Notes: generated by a model not told the origin, from the sequence alone. A DNA stretch of 64,000 bases from Paenibacillus puerhi (GCF_009846885.1 NZ_WUWM01000022.1:1-64000); one strand, 5' to 3'; shown: positions 43,374-52,849, counted from the first letter of the stretch. Numbers and translations are program-made.

Positions 43374-44264
43374 ATGGTTCGAGAAACAACAGCCGCCTCC
43401 AAAGCATTCGATGTCGGATTGGCGGTCTTGCTGGGAGCTATAGCGCTTTCCTGCATACTTCCGCTTTGGTATACGCTGATGGTCTCTCTGAGCGAAAAGT
43501 CGGCGGCCGCCGCAGGCATCGTCCGAATGTGGCCCGTCGGTTTGAACATCGCCTCTTATCAGCAGATTATGGGGGACGGTAAATTTTTTCAATCATTCTG
43601 GGTTTCGATTCAACGGGTCGTGTTGGCCGCTTCCCTCAGCTTTATCGTGACGGTATTGATGGCGTATCCGTTGTCGAAGAGCACGCGTGAGCTTCGCTTT
43701 AGAAATATTTTGATGTGGGTATTAGTATTTACGCTGCTGTTCAACGGCGGGCTGATCCCCCTCTACCAAACGGTAAAGGCATACGGGCTGATTGACAGCA
43801 TCTGGGTGCTGGTGCTGGCCGGCGGGGTGCCGATCTTCAACGTCATCCTGGTCGTTAACTTTTTCCGGAACCTGCCCAAAGAGCTGGAGGAGGCCGCCTT
43901 GGTAGACGGCGCGGGACCTTGGTATACGTTGTTTGGATTGTTCGTGCCCCTCTCCGTGCCGGTCCTTGCGACCATTACGCTGTTCAGCATCGTCGGTCAC
44001 TGGAATGAGTTTTTCCATGGGCTTGTCTTTATGACATCGCCTGACAATTACCCGCTGCAGACTTATATCCGGCAGATGGTGGTCCAGATCGACACATCTA
44101 CGATAGGCAATGATCCGGAGCAGTTGAAACGGTTGGGCGAAATCTCCAATCAGACCTTGAACGCCGCCAAAATTTTTATTGCCATGCTTCCGATCCTCGT
44201 CGTATATCCGTTCCTCCAACGTTTTTTTATTCACGGAATTACGCTGGGGTCAGTTAAGGAATAG
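43374..44264 (+). CDS. Sugar ABC transporter permease, LplC/YtcP-like
   Basis: 296 residues, six membrane helices; EAA loop EEAALVDGAGPWYTLFGLFV. The typical YtcP features PLYQTVKAYGLIDSIWVLVL and the C-terminal FLQRFFIHGITLGSVKE are present. ATG 43374 has AAGGAG upstream and avoids a long overlap with the previous gene. Again no ATPase gene follows. Confidence 0.9.
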   Translation: MVRETTAASKAFDVGLAVLLGAIALSCILPLWYTLMVSLSEKSAAAAGIVRMWPVGLNIASYQQIMGDGKFFQSFWVSIQRVVLAASLSFIVTVLMAYPLSKSTRELRFRNILMWVLVFTLLFNGGLIPLYQTVKAYGLIDSIWVLVLAGGVPIFNVILVVNFFRNLPKELEEAALVDGAGPWYTLFGLFVPLSVPVLATITLFSIVGHWNEFFHGLVFMTSPDNYPLQTYIRQMVVQIDTSTIGNDPEQLKRLGEISNQTLNAAKIFIAMLPILVVYPFLQRFFIHGITLGSVKE

Positions 44265-44382
44265 TCCTTCTCTCCCTGGCGGTCAGCCGGACCCAAGCGC
44301 TGCTGCCGTTGCAAAAAGATCCGAATGGTGTAATAGTCATAGAAGAACCTTGACCCGCAAGGGCGAATGGAGGAAAAAGCAG

Positions 44383-45267
44383 ATGAACGGTAATCTATGG
44401 CAGCCGGAAGCAGTCGTGAATGCAAGCGCAGTACTTGGGGAAGGCCCCTCCTGGGATGAGCGGGAGCAAATCTTATATTGGGTCGATATTATGGGCAAAC
44501 GCATACATAGCTATGACCCCGTCGGAGGCCGATCGGACGTTGTTCAGCTGGAGGAATACGTCGGAGCGGTCGTCAAGCGTGAAGGCGGCGGACTGATCTA
44601 CGCCGGTCATCAGCGCATCGCAGCCTATGATCCTGCCACGGGTACGACAAATACGATCGCAGAGCTGTCGCCGGGAGACCCGGATCTCCGCTTCAATGAC
44701 GGCAAGTGCGATCCGGCCGGACGCTTCTGGGTCGGTACCTTGTCGCTGACAGGAAGGAAACACGCTTGCGCGCTGTATCTGCTGGAAGGCGACAAGCTCC
44801 GCCCTGTGCTGGAAGGGGTAAGCCTGTCCAACGGACTGGGCTGGAGCTCCGATGGCCGAACCATGTATTATATCGACACCCCGACGAGGCAGGTGGACGC
44901 TTATGCTTACGATCCGGACAGCGGCGAGCTGGGCGAGAAGCGGACGGCGGTTGATTTCTCCGGCGAGGAGGGCTGGCCCGACGGGATGACCGTGGATGAG
45001 GCCGGGATGCTCTGGATCGCTCATTATGGCGGGAGTCAGGTCAGCCGCTGGAACCCCGCGACGGGAGACAAGCTGTCCTCCGTGGAGCTCCCGGCTCCGA
45101 ACGTCACCTCCTGCGTTTTCGCGGGGAAGGACCGCAGCGAGTTGTACGTCACGACGGCCACTCAAGGCATGAGCGGGGAGGAGAGGACCCAGTACCCGCA
45201 GGCAGGCGCGTTGTTCCGAATACGGACCGACATCAAGGGAGCGGCGACCTACGGCTGCCGGCTGTGA
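44383..45267 (+). CDS. SMP-30/gluconolactonase family sugar lactonase
   Basis: 294 residues of the six-bladed-propeller SMP-30/regucalcin family, which hydrolyse aldonolactones. The metal ligands known from human SMP-30 (E18, N154, D204) have matching residues here: Glu20 in LGEGPSWD, Asn150 in LSNGLGW and Asp200 in WPDGMTVD, with Asn105-Asp106 in RFNDGKCD as the substrate-side pair. No signal peptide. ATG 44383 is 8 nt after GGAGGA; the longer frame from 44179 overlaps the permease and is rejected. It ends the importer operon and suggests that imported sugar is oxidised to a lactone by a dehydrogenase encoded elsewhere. Confidence 0.88.
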   Translation: MNGNLWQPEAVVNASAVLGEGPSWDEREQILYWVDIMGKRIHSYDPVGGRSDVVQLEEYVGAVVKREGGGLIYAGHQRIAAYDPATGTTNTIAELSPGDPDLRFNDGKCDPAGRFWVGTLSLTGRKHACALYLLEGDKLRPVLEGVSLSNGLGWSSDGRTMYYIDTPTRQVDAYAYDPDSGELGEKRTAVDFSGEEGWPDGMTVDEAGMLWIAHYGGSQVSRWNPATGDKLSSVELPAPNVTSCVFAGKDRSELYVTTATQGMSGEERTQYPQAGALFRIRTDIKGAATYGCRL

Positions 45268-45285
45268 AAAAGTAAATACAAGGAA

Positions 45286-45322
45286 GAAGAACCCGGACGC
45301 CATGCTGCGTGCCGGGTTCTTC
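45286..45322 (+). terminator. Terminator hairpin after the lactonase gene
   Basis: GAAGAACCCGG (45286-45296) pairs with CCGGGTTCTTC (45312-45322). Only a weak T-stretch follows, and the promoter of the next kinase begins 4 bp later. Confidence 0.6.
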
Positions 45323-45325
45323 CGG

Positions 45326-45354
45326 TTGACAAAACGAGTCCGCTCCTTTTAGAT
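45326..45354 (+). promoter_or_regulatory. Promoter of the third kinase/regulator operon
   Basis: A consensus TTGACA (45326-45331) is separated by 17 bp from TTAGAT (45349-45354). This suggests constitutive expression of the sensor pair. Confidence 0.65.
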
Positions 45355-45456
45355 GAAGGTAGAACTAGACGCACATGCTGCCTTGCCGCCATTTCGCTTG
45401 ACCGCATGCTGGAGCGTCGTTTTTTCGATCCCGACATCTTAAAGAGGTGGTCTATC

Positions 45457-47259
45457 ATGCTGTACTCCCTAAAGCGGCGTCTGATCGTTTTTTTCGTAGC
45501 GCTGCTGCTCGTTTCGTTCGGCACCATGTCCGTGCTCTTCTTCACCGAATCGCGCTCGATTATCGCTTCTTATATCGAATCATCCGCTTACGAGAAAATG
45601 GAGGAATACGGATCGTTCATTAACATGGCGCTTGTGCAGATGTACGATCTTTCCTCCATCGTGTTCAACAGCGATACGACCAAGACCTGGGATAACGCCC
45701 TCTCCGATCCGGGCTTGTCCGAGGGGGAGGGAGCGCTTGCGAACATTCAGCTAAGCCAGTTTTTGACCCGGACGACGAACAGCTACTCGATCGTCTCTTC
45801 CGTAGCGATATACCGCAAGGATGGCTTGTCGGTTACGGCGGATAATCAGATTATGACGGACCCGTCGTTCAAGCAGGCTGCCTGGTACCAACGCTTCTAC
45901 AGCCACGGCGAGCGGTTCGTGCCCGCTCATCAGGACCCGCTGGAAGTGAGGCGCTCCAAGCCGTTCGACGTGGTCAGCCTGCTGCTGCCGATCGGTACGT
46001 TCGAGCCCTCCCAGGCCAGGAGCTTGATGAAGGTTAACGTGCGCGCCGACTTCTTCCTGGCCCCGCTGAACCGGATTCATCTGGGGGAGGCCGGGACGAT
46101 CTTTCTGCTGGACCAGCAGGGCCAGTCTATTCTGAACCAGCAAGAATACGCTTCCTACCCGGAGGCGGCGGAGCAGGTCGAGCAGATCCGCGCGGGGAGC
46201 GGGCAGCAGGGCGTCCTGCATATCAAGAACGCTCAAGGGAGCCAGGATATCCTCGTCTACAAGAAGCTGAAGCCGAACGGCTGGCTGCTCGTCGGTCTTG
46301 TTCCCGAGGCCGATCTGTACGGCAAGCTGTACAAGCTGCGCACGACGATGCTGCTGCTAGGCACCCTGCTGCTGATCGGAGCTATCGCGGCAGCGACCTG
46401 GCTGTCCTACGGGATATCCCGGCCATTGTCCCGCCTGGCCTCGGCGATGCGGTATGTGCAGATGGGGGATTTTGACGGGGCGGAGAGCCGTATTTCTTCG
46501 GAAGGACAGGTCCGCAACGAGGTCGGCTATGTGACGGCGACGTTCCGAAACATGGTGAGCCGGCTCAGGCAGCATATCCAGACGGAGTTCGAGCTCAAGC
46601 TTCTTCGGCAGCAGGCCGAGTATAAGGCGCTGCTGATGCAGATCAATCCGCACTTCCTGTTCAATACGCTGGAGCTGCTCAGCAGCCTGGCGATGCAGCA
46701 GCGCACGTCGGATACGGTGAGCGTTATCGAGTCGCTCGGCAAAATGATGCGCTACTCACTCCGCAGCAGCGACGACCTGATCCGGCTTGAGGAGGAGCTG
46801 ACGTATGTGCGCCATTATGTGTCGATCCTGCAAATTCGCTTCGGCGAGAGACTGGACATCCGTCTGGAAGAGGATGACGAGGCTGGAAGTCTCGCTATTC
46901 CGAAGTTTATCCTGCAGCCGCTGATCGAGAATGCGGTCAAGTACAGCTTCCGTCAGCAAGCGGAAGCCCGGGTAGGCATCCGGGTATGGCGCAGCAAGGA
47001 AGGGCTGCATCTGGCCGTGTCCGATAATGGAACGGGCCTCGACCCTGAGCTTGTCCAGCGCCTGCAGTCGGAGGCGCGCTCTACGCAATTCGCGCATATT
47101 CTGGACAGCCGCTCCGAGCAGATCGGCCTGCGGAATGTGCTTGCACGCTGTCAGCTGTACTATGGCTCGCTGTTTGCCTTTCATATCCGATCGGTGCCCG
47201 GAGAGGGCGCTTGTATCGAGCTTATATTGCCTGCGCAAGGGAGGAACACCGATGTATAA
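45457..47259 (+). CDS. YesM-family membrane sensor histidine kinase
   Basis: 600 residues: membrane helix about 6-30 (LIVFFVALLLVSFGTMSVLF), extracellular Cache-type region to about 300, second helix about 303-325 (MLLLGTLLLIGAIAAATWLS), HAMP (SYGISRPLSRLASAM), His_kinase with His399 in INPHFLFNTLE, HATPase (QPLIENAVKYSF, SDNGTGLD). ATG 45457 follows AGAGGTGG; a start at 45406 would add non-conserved residues. It overlaps the regulator by 8 bp. Confidence 0.9.
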   Translation: MLYSLKRRLIVFFVALLLVSFGTMSVLFFTESRSIIASYIESSAYEKMEEYGSFINMALVQMYDLSSIVFNSDTTKTWDNALSDPGLSEGEGALANIQLSQFLTRTTNSYSIVSSVAIYRKDGLSVTADNQIMTDPSFKQAAWYQRFYSHGERFVPAHQDPLEVRRSKPFDVVSLLLPIGTFEPSQARSLMKVNVRADFFLAPLNRIHLGEAGTIFLLDQQGQSILNQQEYASYPEAAEQVEQIRAGSGQQGVLHIKNAQGSQDILVYKKLKPNGWLLVGLVPEADLYGKLYKLRTTMLLLGTLLLIGAIAAATWLSYGISRPLSRLASAMRYVQMGDFDGAESRISSEGQVRNEVGYVTATFRNMVSRLRQHIQTEFELKLLRQQAEYKALLMQINPHFLFNTLELLSSLAMQQRTSDTVSVIESLGKMMRYSLRSSDDLIRLEEELTYVRHYVSILQIRFGERLDIRLEEDDEAGSLAIPKFILQPLIENAVKYSFRQQAEARVGIRVWRSKEGLHLAVSDNGTGLDPELVQRLQSEARSTQFAHILDSRSEQIGLRNVLARCQLYYGSLFAFHIRSVPGEGACIELILPAQGRNTDV

Positions 47260-48850
47260 GGTATTGATCGTGGACGACGAGCCGGAGATCCGGCAAGGAC
47301 TGCGGCTTAAGGCCGATTGGGAAGCGCTGGGACTCACCATCGCGGGGGAGGCGGGCAACGGCCTGGAGGCGATGGAGTGGCTGTCCAACCACCCTGTCGA
47401 GCTCGTGGTTATGGATATGAATATGCCGGTAATGAATGGCGTTTCTTTTCTGGAGGCATGTCATGAGCATCACCCGGCTCTTCGGCTGCTCGTCATCACA
47501 GGCTACGAGGATTTCAACTATGCCAAGGCGGCTATTCGGCATCAGGCTAAGGATTATCTGCTGAAGCCGGTCTCCCGCGAGGAGCTGACCGAGTCGCTGG
47601 CGAAGATCGTCCGGGAGCTGGACGCGGAGCGGCAGGAGGTGGACCAGCAGGCCGTCCTGCAGTGGCGGCTGTCGGAGTATTACAAGGAGATGAAGGAGCA
47701 TTTCCTCGTTCATCTGGTCAAGGAGGAACCTGGCCCTGGCTCCCAGGTCATGGAAAGGGCGAAGCGGTTCCAGCTGGATGGCTGGGAGGGGCTGACGGTT
47801 CGGTTTCTGACGGCAGGCTTTCAGGAGCGTTCGAAGGGGGAGGGAGCGCGGGAGCAGGAACGTTCCCCGGATAAGCTGAGGCTGCCCTTCGAGCTGGTAT
47901 GCCGGGAGGTGGCGGCCGAATTCCCCGGCCAGCCGCAAGCGTTCCGCGACGCAGGCTATCCCGGACTTATGCAGTTTGCCTTCCAGGGGACGGAGACGGA
48001 AGCAGCCGGTTTTGCCGAGACGCTCGGCACGATGGTGGCCGAGCATCTGGGCTTCCGGCCAGTCGTTGGAATCGGGCAGCCCGTTACCCGGCTTATGCAG
48101 TGGAAGGACGGCTATTTGTCGGCGCTGCTGGATTGGAATCTCCACAGCCAGCAGGACCGTGGGGACGGAACGGTCCCGCTCGGGGGAGGCGAGGCCGCGC
48201 TGAGCGAGGATGCCTCCCGGCTGCTGCAGCGCTGCTTGACCCGTGGCGATCTGACCGGGTTCGAGCAGGCGCTGCAGAAGGAGCTGGCCGAGGCCTTCGA
48301 CACTTCGCAGGCGCGCTTCGTCAAGCTCATCTTCCAGCTGTATCTGCTGCTGGACGGGATGGCGTATACGGCCGGGGTGACGCTGGAGAGCGGGGAGCAG
48401 CTGTGGATTCGACCGGAGCAGGTATGGGGCTTCGATACGGTGGACAAGGCCCGCCAGTTCCTGGTCAGGCTGGCCCGCAAGGCGGTACGGAGCGCGGCGG
48501 ACGAAACGGCTGATGCCGAGCATACCCTGATACAAGCCGCCGAGCAGTTTATCCGGGATAACTATATGGCCGACATCAACCTGACGATGCTGGCCGAGCG
48601 GTTTAATTACAACCCTTCGTATTTCTCCGAGATGTTCAAGGCCAAGGCGGGTAAAACGTTCATCCACTATCTGACTGACGTCCGCATGGCCAAGGCCGTC
48701 CAGCTGCTGGAGGAAACGATGCTCGGCCTGTGGGACATCGCGGAGCTGACCGGCTTCTCCAACGCTAGCTACTTTAGCTCCAAGTTCAAGAAGGTGTACG
48801 GGATTACGCCGTCGGAATACCGGAGCCAGCGTCAGAAGCGGGAGCATTGA
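47252..48850 (+). CDS. YesN-family response regulator with AraC-type DNA-binding domain
   Basis: 532 residues. Receiver with DDE at 8-10, Asp55 in VVMDMNMPV and LLKPVSREEL. A long linker follows, then the double helix-turn-helix LAERFNYNPSYFSEMFKAKA and IAELTGFSNASYFSSKFKKV. ATG 47252 follows GGGAGG. Its 3' end overlaps the convergent gene by 47 bp. It probably regulates the importer operon starting at 50891, from which it is separated by the sigma factor pair. Confidence 0.9.
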   Translation: MYKVLIVDDEPEIRQGLRLKADWEALGLTIAGEAGNGLEAMEWLSNHPVELVVMDMNMPVMNGVSFLEACHEHHPALRLLVITGYEDFNYAKAAIRHQAKDYLLKPVSREELTESLAKIVRELDAERQEVDQQAVLQWRLSEYYKEMKEHFLVHLVKEEPGPGSQVMERAKRFQLDGWEGLTVRFLTAGFQERSKGEGAREQERSPDKLRLPFELVCREVAAEFPGQPQAFRDAGYPGLMQFAFQGTETEAAGFAETLGTMVAEHLGFRPVVGIGQPVTRLMQWKDGYLSALLDWNLHSQQDRGDGTVPLGGGEAALSEDASRLLQRCLTRGDLTGFEQALQKELAEAFDTSQARFVKLIFQLYLLLDGMAYTAGVTLESGEQLWIRPEQVWGFDTVDKARQFLVRLARKAVRSAADETADAEHTLIQAAEQFIRDNYMADINLTMLAERFNYNPSYFSEMFKAKAGKTFIHYLTDVRMAKAVQLLEETMLGLWDIAELTGFSNASYFSSKFKKVYGITPSEYRSQRQKREH

Positions 48851-49820
48851 CCGCTTCCAACTGTTTGTGCAACCGTTCGAGTACGGCAACGCCTAACGTT
48901 TCGTTCTCCTTGGCGCGCTCCAGCAAAGCAATCGCGGCTTCGGCATTCTTGGTGTCGTTGGGCTCGCCCCCATGCGGATGAGGGAACAGGCATTGAAACA
49001 CGCGGAACGCTTCCGCAACCTCTTCGTAATGATTGGCCGCTTCCTCGGCCAGCGCATCCATCTGGCTGCTTAGGCCTGTCTCCCCAGACCAGGTGCCGGG
49101 CAAGGAGCGTAGAAACTGAACGGCAAATTCCCGGGCATCGCCAACGACTTCGGCGTTGTAGGCGTTGCCGAACGGATTTACCGTACGATTGCGGAAAGCC
49201 TCGATCCAGGCGTCATAGCCGGCCAGCCCGTGACGGAATTCCTTGGACAAGGTTGGAGCTTCTTCATGGGCGAAGCTCACAATGTTTTTAAGCGCGGTTT
49301 GCAAGGCTTGCATCCGGTCGACAGGGATGGAATCCCGCACGCGGAGCATGAAGACGAAGTTCAACGGCAGCTCATTTAATTTCGAATAAGGCAGGGGCCC
49401 GTCTTGAGACGGGTCTTTGCAGTGAAGCTCCTGCTTCTCGTCGTCATAGCCGTAAATAACCCCGAATTCCGGAATAAACAGGCTCCAGCCAATAGCCGGT
49501 ATGCCCCGGTCGATCGTCTCTTGGGCGAATTTGACGGCTTCCTCCAGCTTTTCAGGCGGGGCTGGCGTCCGGAAGCCATGCAGCTGCTCGCTGGTCAAGG
49601 CGAGAATACGGAGTCCTTTCTCCAGCAGCTCTGTCGGTGAGAACATCGTAGGTCCGGCAGGACTTACATCCTGCGGATGAATGTTAATGCGGAACGCATG
49701 GCCCGACAAGCCCATCAAATCGACTAGCGTGTACGCATCTTTCTTGTCCGTGTATTGCAGGATGGCATACATGGATTGCGCTGCGGCGGTAAATGTTTTT
49801 TCCCAAGAACGTGCAGTCAT
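48804..49820 (-). CDS. Hypothetical protein cotranscribed with an ECF sigma factor
   Basis: 338 residues, cytoplasmic, no membrane segment. The first 175 residues include AYTLVDLMGLSGHAFRINIH, AIGWSLFIPEFGVIYGYDDE and LNFVFMLRVRDS. This pattern is loosely reminiscent of BtrH-type or papain-like folds, but no catalytic Cys-His pair is convincing. The C-terminal half is helical (MDALAEEAANHYEEVAEAFR). GAGGAG precedes ATG 49820. It starts 14 bp after the sigma factor stop codon, so the two are one operon. It takes the genomic place where an anti-sigma factor is often found, but it is soluble. Function unknown. Confidence 0.7.
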   Translation of the reverse strand: MTARSWEKTFTAAAQSMYAILQYTDKKDAYTLVDLMGLSGHAFRINIHPQDVSPAGPTMFSPTELLEKGLRILALTSEQLHGFRTPAPPEKLEEAVKFAQETIDRGIPAIGWSLFIPEFGVIYGYDDEKQELHCKDPSQDGPLPYSKLNELPLNFVFMLRVRDSIPVDRMQALQTALKNIVSFAHEEAPTLSKEFRHGLAGYDAWIEAFRNRTVNPFGNAYNAEVVGDAREFAVQFLRSLPGTWSGETGLSSQMDALAEEAANHYEEVAEAFRVFQCLFPHPHGGEPNDTKNAEAAIALLERAKENETLGVAVLERLHKQLEAVNAPASDAGSGIPTA

Positions 49821-49834
49821 CTCTGATCGTCTCC

Positions 49835-50596
49835 TCACATAGGTATCGGCGGCGCAAGAATACGGCGGGTGCAGGAGCCGTTTTTTTTCTTTTCTAGCGC
49901 AAACCCTTGAAAATAAACACGAATTCGTTGCCTTTGCAGCTTGGTGCGCGAACGAGAGATGGACGTATGTACGGAGCCGACTGATACGCCCAGCGCATCC
50001 GCTATTTCCGCAGGGGATAACTGGCGGAAGACGTGGGACTCAATAATCGCACGCTCTCTCGGCGTCAGGCATCGAAGCAGGCTATAGAGGTCCTCGTACA
50101 GCTCTTTGCGGATGATGAGCGCCTGCGGGTCCTGATGGGTGTGGCGTTCCTCGTTCAATCTGGCCGTCATCCGAAACAGCAGATGTTCCAGAAAGGAGCC
50201 TTCGCCCTGGCTCTGGTACGTGTTATGACGGGCCTCCAACACCGACAGGGAGCACTCCCTTCCGTTCGGTCCGCCCCTTCGCAGTTTCGTCAGCGCCTGA
50301 TTGCGGACGATCCGCTGCAGCCAATATTTGAACTTCCCGGGCTCCATTAGCGTATCGATCCGCAAAAAAGCGGAAACCAGCGCTTCCTGCACAATATCCT
50401 CCGCCAGCTGTCCGTCCTGCGCGATGGATGACGCCCAGCCGAGCGCCCGTTCCCTGTGCCTGCGCACCAGTTCGCCGAACGCCTCCCGATTGCCATAGCG
50501 AGCGCTTTCGGCAAGCTGGTCGTCCTTCATCGTCATGACCGTTTCTGATTGTGTTGCCGTTGACTCGGAATGCTGGAACAGCTCTTGCGTATACAC
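49835..50596 (-). CDS. ECF-type RNA polymerase sigma factor
   Basis: 253 residues. Region 2 (MKDDQLAESARYGNREAFGE, DGQLAEDIVQEALVSAFLRI) and region 4 (LTPRERAIIESHVFRQLSPA, IADALGVSVGSVHTSISRSR) are both complete. A GTG start at 50596 is preferred because AAGGAG lies 7 nt upstream; ATG codons at 50536/50530 lack a ribosome binding site and the frame extends much further upstream without signals. The C-terminal tail beyond region 4 is about 35 residues. No membrane anti-sigma factor gene is nearby. Confidence 0.85.
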   Translation of the reverse strand: MYTQELFQHSESTATQSETVMTMKDDQLAESARYGNREAFGELVRRHRERALGWASSIAQDGQLAEDIVQEALVSAFLRIDTLMEPGKFKYWLQRIVRNQALTKLRRGGPNGRECSLSVLEARHNTYQSQGEGSFLEHLLFRMTARLNEERHTHQDPQALIIRKELYEDLYSLLRCLTPRERAIIESHVFRQLSPAEIADALGVSVGSVHTSISRSRTKLQRQRIRVYFQGFALEKKKNGSCTRRILAPPIPM

Positions 50597-50714
50597 AGGT
50601 TCGCTCCTTCGCGCACGTTGTAGGGGGCTTTTCTTCGTGTCTTCTATATAGATGCCTGTCATAGAAAAAAACTTACAGCGCGTCATGATTTTTTTGGATT
50701 TGTCTTCTATCCAA

Positions 50715-50743
50715 CAATTAGCCAATAATGGCAAGCTTGTCAA
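50715..50743 (-). promoter_or_regulatory. Promoter of the ECF sigma factor operon
   Basis: On the minus strand TTGACA (50738-50743) is followed after 17 bp by TAATTG (50715-50720). This would give a leader of about 110 nt before the GTG. The facing promoter for the importer lies at about 50825. Confidence 0.55.
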
Positions 50744-50824
50744 GAGACTCTGCCCCAAACCTACCTGAAAAAATGAAAAGCGAAGACCCGAAGAAATAGC
50801 ATTCCAAGCGGCGCCTGAGCTCGC

Positions 50825-50830
50825 TATGAT
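50825..50830 (+). promoter_or_regulatory. -10 box (TATGAT) of the third importer operon
   Basis: TATGAT lies about 60 bp before the permease start. Upstream, AAGAAATAGCATTCC (50791-50805) resembles the A-tract/GCA motif of the first locus, but the second copy is poor. It may be the site of the third YesN-type regulator. Confidence 0.4.
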
Positions 50831-50890
50831 TAGGTTACAGCTTATACAAGCTAGCTCGTAACGGATCATGGAAGAGGAGGGGCGTTCGTC

Positions 50891-51799
50891 ATGTCAACTT
50901 TGCGCAAAGCCGCCCTTGGGCGGCAGAACAGAACCGCTTATTTATTTCTGCTGCCCTGGCTGATCGGATTTTTCGGGCTCACCCTGGGCCCTATGCTGGG
51001 CTCCCTGTACTTGTCGATGACCAAGTTCAATCTGTTGAATCCGCCTAGATGGCTGGGTTTGGAAAACTATAAGCAAATTTTCACCGAGGACACTACTTTT
51101 CTCCATTCCATGGGATTGACCTTTCAGTTCGCGCTGGTTTCCGTGCCGCTTCGCCTCGCCTTCGCCCTGTTCATCGCGATGGCGCTGAATAAGGGGATTC
51201 GGGCGCTCGGTCTTTATCGCACCGTTTACTATATTCCCTCCTTGCTCGGAGGCAGTGTGGCGATTGCCATCGTCTGGCGGAAAATATTTGACGGGGACGG
51301 ATTGTTCAACCAGTTTCTGGGCATCTTCGGTATCGAGGGCCCGGCCTGGGTGGCGCATCCGGATTATATTCTTTCCACGATCATTACGCTGTCCGTCTGG
51401 CAGTTCGGCTCGGCGATGGTCATCTTCCTGGCCGGTCTGAAGCAGGTGCCGGCCGATCTGTACGAAGCCTCGCAGGTGGATGGCGCGGGGAAGGTAAGGC
51501 AATTTTTCAGTATCACGCTTCCGCTGCTGTCGCCGGTTATTTTCTTCAACCTGGTCATGAGCATTATCAATTCCTTCCAGGTGTTTACGCCGGGCTTCGT
51601 CATCGGGGACGGAAGAGGCGGACCGGTCGACTCGACGATGTTCTACACGCTGTATCTGTACCTGAAGGGCTTCTCGTTCTTCGATATGGGGTATGCTGCG
51701 GCGCTCGCCTGGATTATGCTCGTGGTAATCGGCACGATGACAGCCGTCGTGTTCCTGACCTCCAAGTACTGGGTATTCTACGGAGACGGAAAACAATGA
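50891..51799 (+). CDS. Sugar ABC transporter permease, MalF-like
   Basis: 302 residues, six membrane helices, with AYLFLLPWLIGFFGLTLGPM as first helix and EAA loop YEASQVDGAGKVRQFFSITL. GAGGAGGGG precedes the ATG. It is first in an operon with a MalG-like permease, a binding protein and two hydrolases; the binding-protein gene comes after the permeases here, the reverse of the other two sugar importers. Confidence 0.9.
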   Translation: MSTLRKAALGRQNRTAYLFLLPWLIGFFGLTLGPMLGSLYLSMTKFNLLNPPRWLGLENYKQIFTEDTTFLHSMGLTFQFALVSVPLRLAFALFIAMALNKGIRALGLYRTVYYIPSLLGGSVAIAIVWRKIFDGDGLFNQFLGIFGIEGPAWVAHPDYILSTIITLSVWQFGSAMVIFLAGLKQVPADLYEASQVDGAGKVRQFFSITLPLLSPVIFFNLVMSIINSFQVFTPGFVIGDGRGGPVDSTMFYTLYLYLKGFSFFDMGYAAALAWIMLVVIGTMTAVVFLTSKYWVFYGDGKQ

Positions 51800-51812
51800 G
51801 AGGGGTGATCAC

Positions 51813-52700
51813 ATGTCCGTTCAACTAAACTCTGCGGCGCTGAAGGCCGCAGCCAAGCCGCAGCCAGCCCGTCCTGTGCCGGGGAAGCTGGTGAAGCATC
51901 TGCTGATCATCGCCTTCGGACTGTTGATGCTGTATCCGGTGCTGTGGCTGCTGAGCAGCTCGTTTAAGCCGAATCAGCTGATATTCTCCGATACGAGCTT
52001 ATGGCCCAAGCAGGTCACGCTGGAGAATTACGCCAAAGGCTGGCAAGGGCTGCAGGGAACGTCGTTCGGACGTTTTTTCCTCAACTCGGCGCACATATCG
52101 GTTATGTCGGTGCTCGGCAATATCATCACGTGCTCGCTTGCCGCGTACGCGTTCGCCAGACTCGACTTCCGGTTCAAGAAGCTGTGGTTCAGCCTCATGC
52201 TGGTCACGATCATGCTGCCTTATCATGTGACGCTCGTCCCGCAGTATGTCATCTTCAACAAGTTCGAATGGATCAATACGTATTTGCCGCTGATCGTACC
52301 GAAGTGGCTGGCCCATGATTCCTTCTTCATCCTGCTGATGGTGCAGTTCATCCGCGGCATTCCGAAGGAGCTGGATGAAAGCGCGACGATCGACGGCTGC
52401 GGCCAGGGACAGATCTATCTCCGCATCATGCTGCCGCTGCTCGTGCCAGCGCTCATCACGACGGCCATCTTTACCTTTATCTGGACATGGGACGACTTCT
52501 TCTCCCAGATGATCTACCTGAACAACATCAAGCTGTTCACGGTTCAGCTGGGCATCCGGTCCCTGTTCGATCCGTCCGGCGAGTCGGATTGGGGCGCGCT
52601 GCTCGCGATGTCCGTGCTGTCGCTGGTGCCGATCATGACGATCTTCCTGACCTTCCAGAAATATTTCCTGGAGGGGATCGCGACGACCGGTCTCAAGTAA
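51813..52700 (+). CDS. Sugar ABC transporter permease, MalG-like
   Basis: 295 residues, six membrane helices; EAA loop DESATIDGCGQGQIYLRIML, ending TFQKYFLEGIATTGLK as in this family. It is 13 bp after the MalF-like gene with GAGGGG upstream. The following gap (52701-52849) holds no hairpin; a 15-codon frame at 52757-52804 lacks a ribosome binding site. Confidence 0.9.
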   Translation: MSVQLNSAALKAAAKPQPARPVPGKLVKHLLIIAFGLLMLYPVLWLLSSSFKPNQLIFSDTSLWPKQVTLENYAKGWQGLQGTSFGRFFLNSAHISVMSVLGNIITCSLAAYAFARLDFRFKKLWFSLMLVTIMLPYHVTLVPQYVIFNKFEWINTYLPLIVPKWLAHDSFFILLMVQFIRGIPKELDESATIDGCGQGQIYLRIMLPLLVPALITTAIFTFIWTWDDFFSQMIYLNNIKLFTVQLGIRSLFDPSGESDWGALLAMSVLSLVPIMTIFLTFQKYFLEGIATTGLK

Positions 52701-52849
52701 CGAACGCCGCTGGATCGAACCCGAAAAAAACGATAAGCAACAGCCGAAGAAAAGATATGTTAACGGAGCTGGAGATGCTTTACGATCTACATGTAAGCGA
52801 ATAGGAATAGAGAGCCAGTACAACTTTGAACTCAAAGGGGAGATTGGGT

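Noticed and set aside
47222-48889. A 555-codon minus-strand frame opposite the third response regulator
   Set aside because: The plus strand encodes intact receiver and AraC domains; the minus frame is a compositional shadow.
52757-52804. A 15-codon frame between permease and binding-protein genes
   Set aside because: No ribosome binding site and no recognisable sequence; probably chance.
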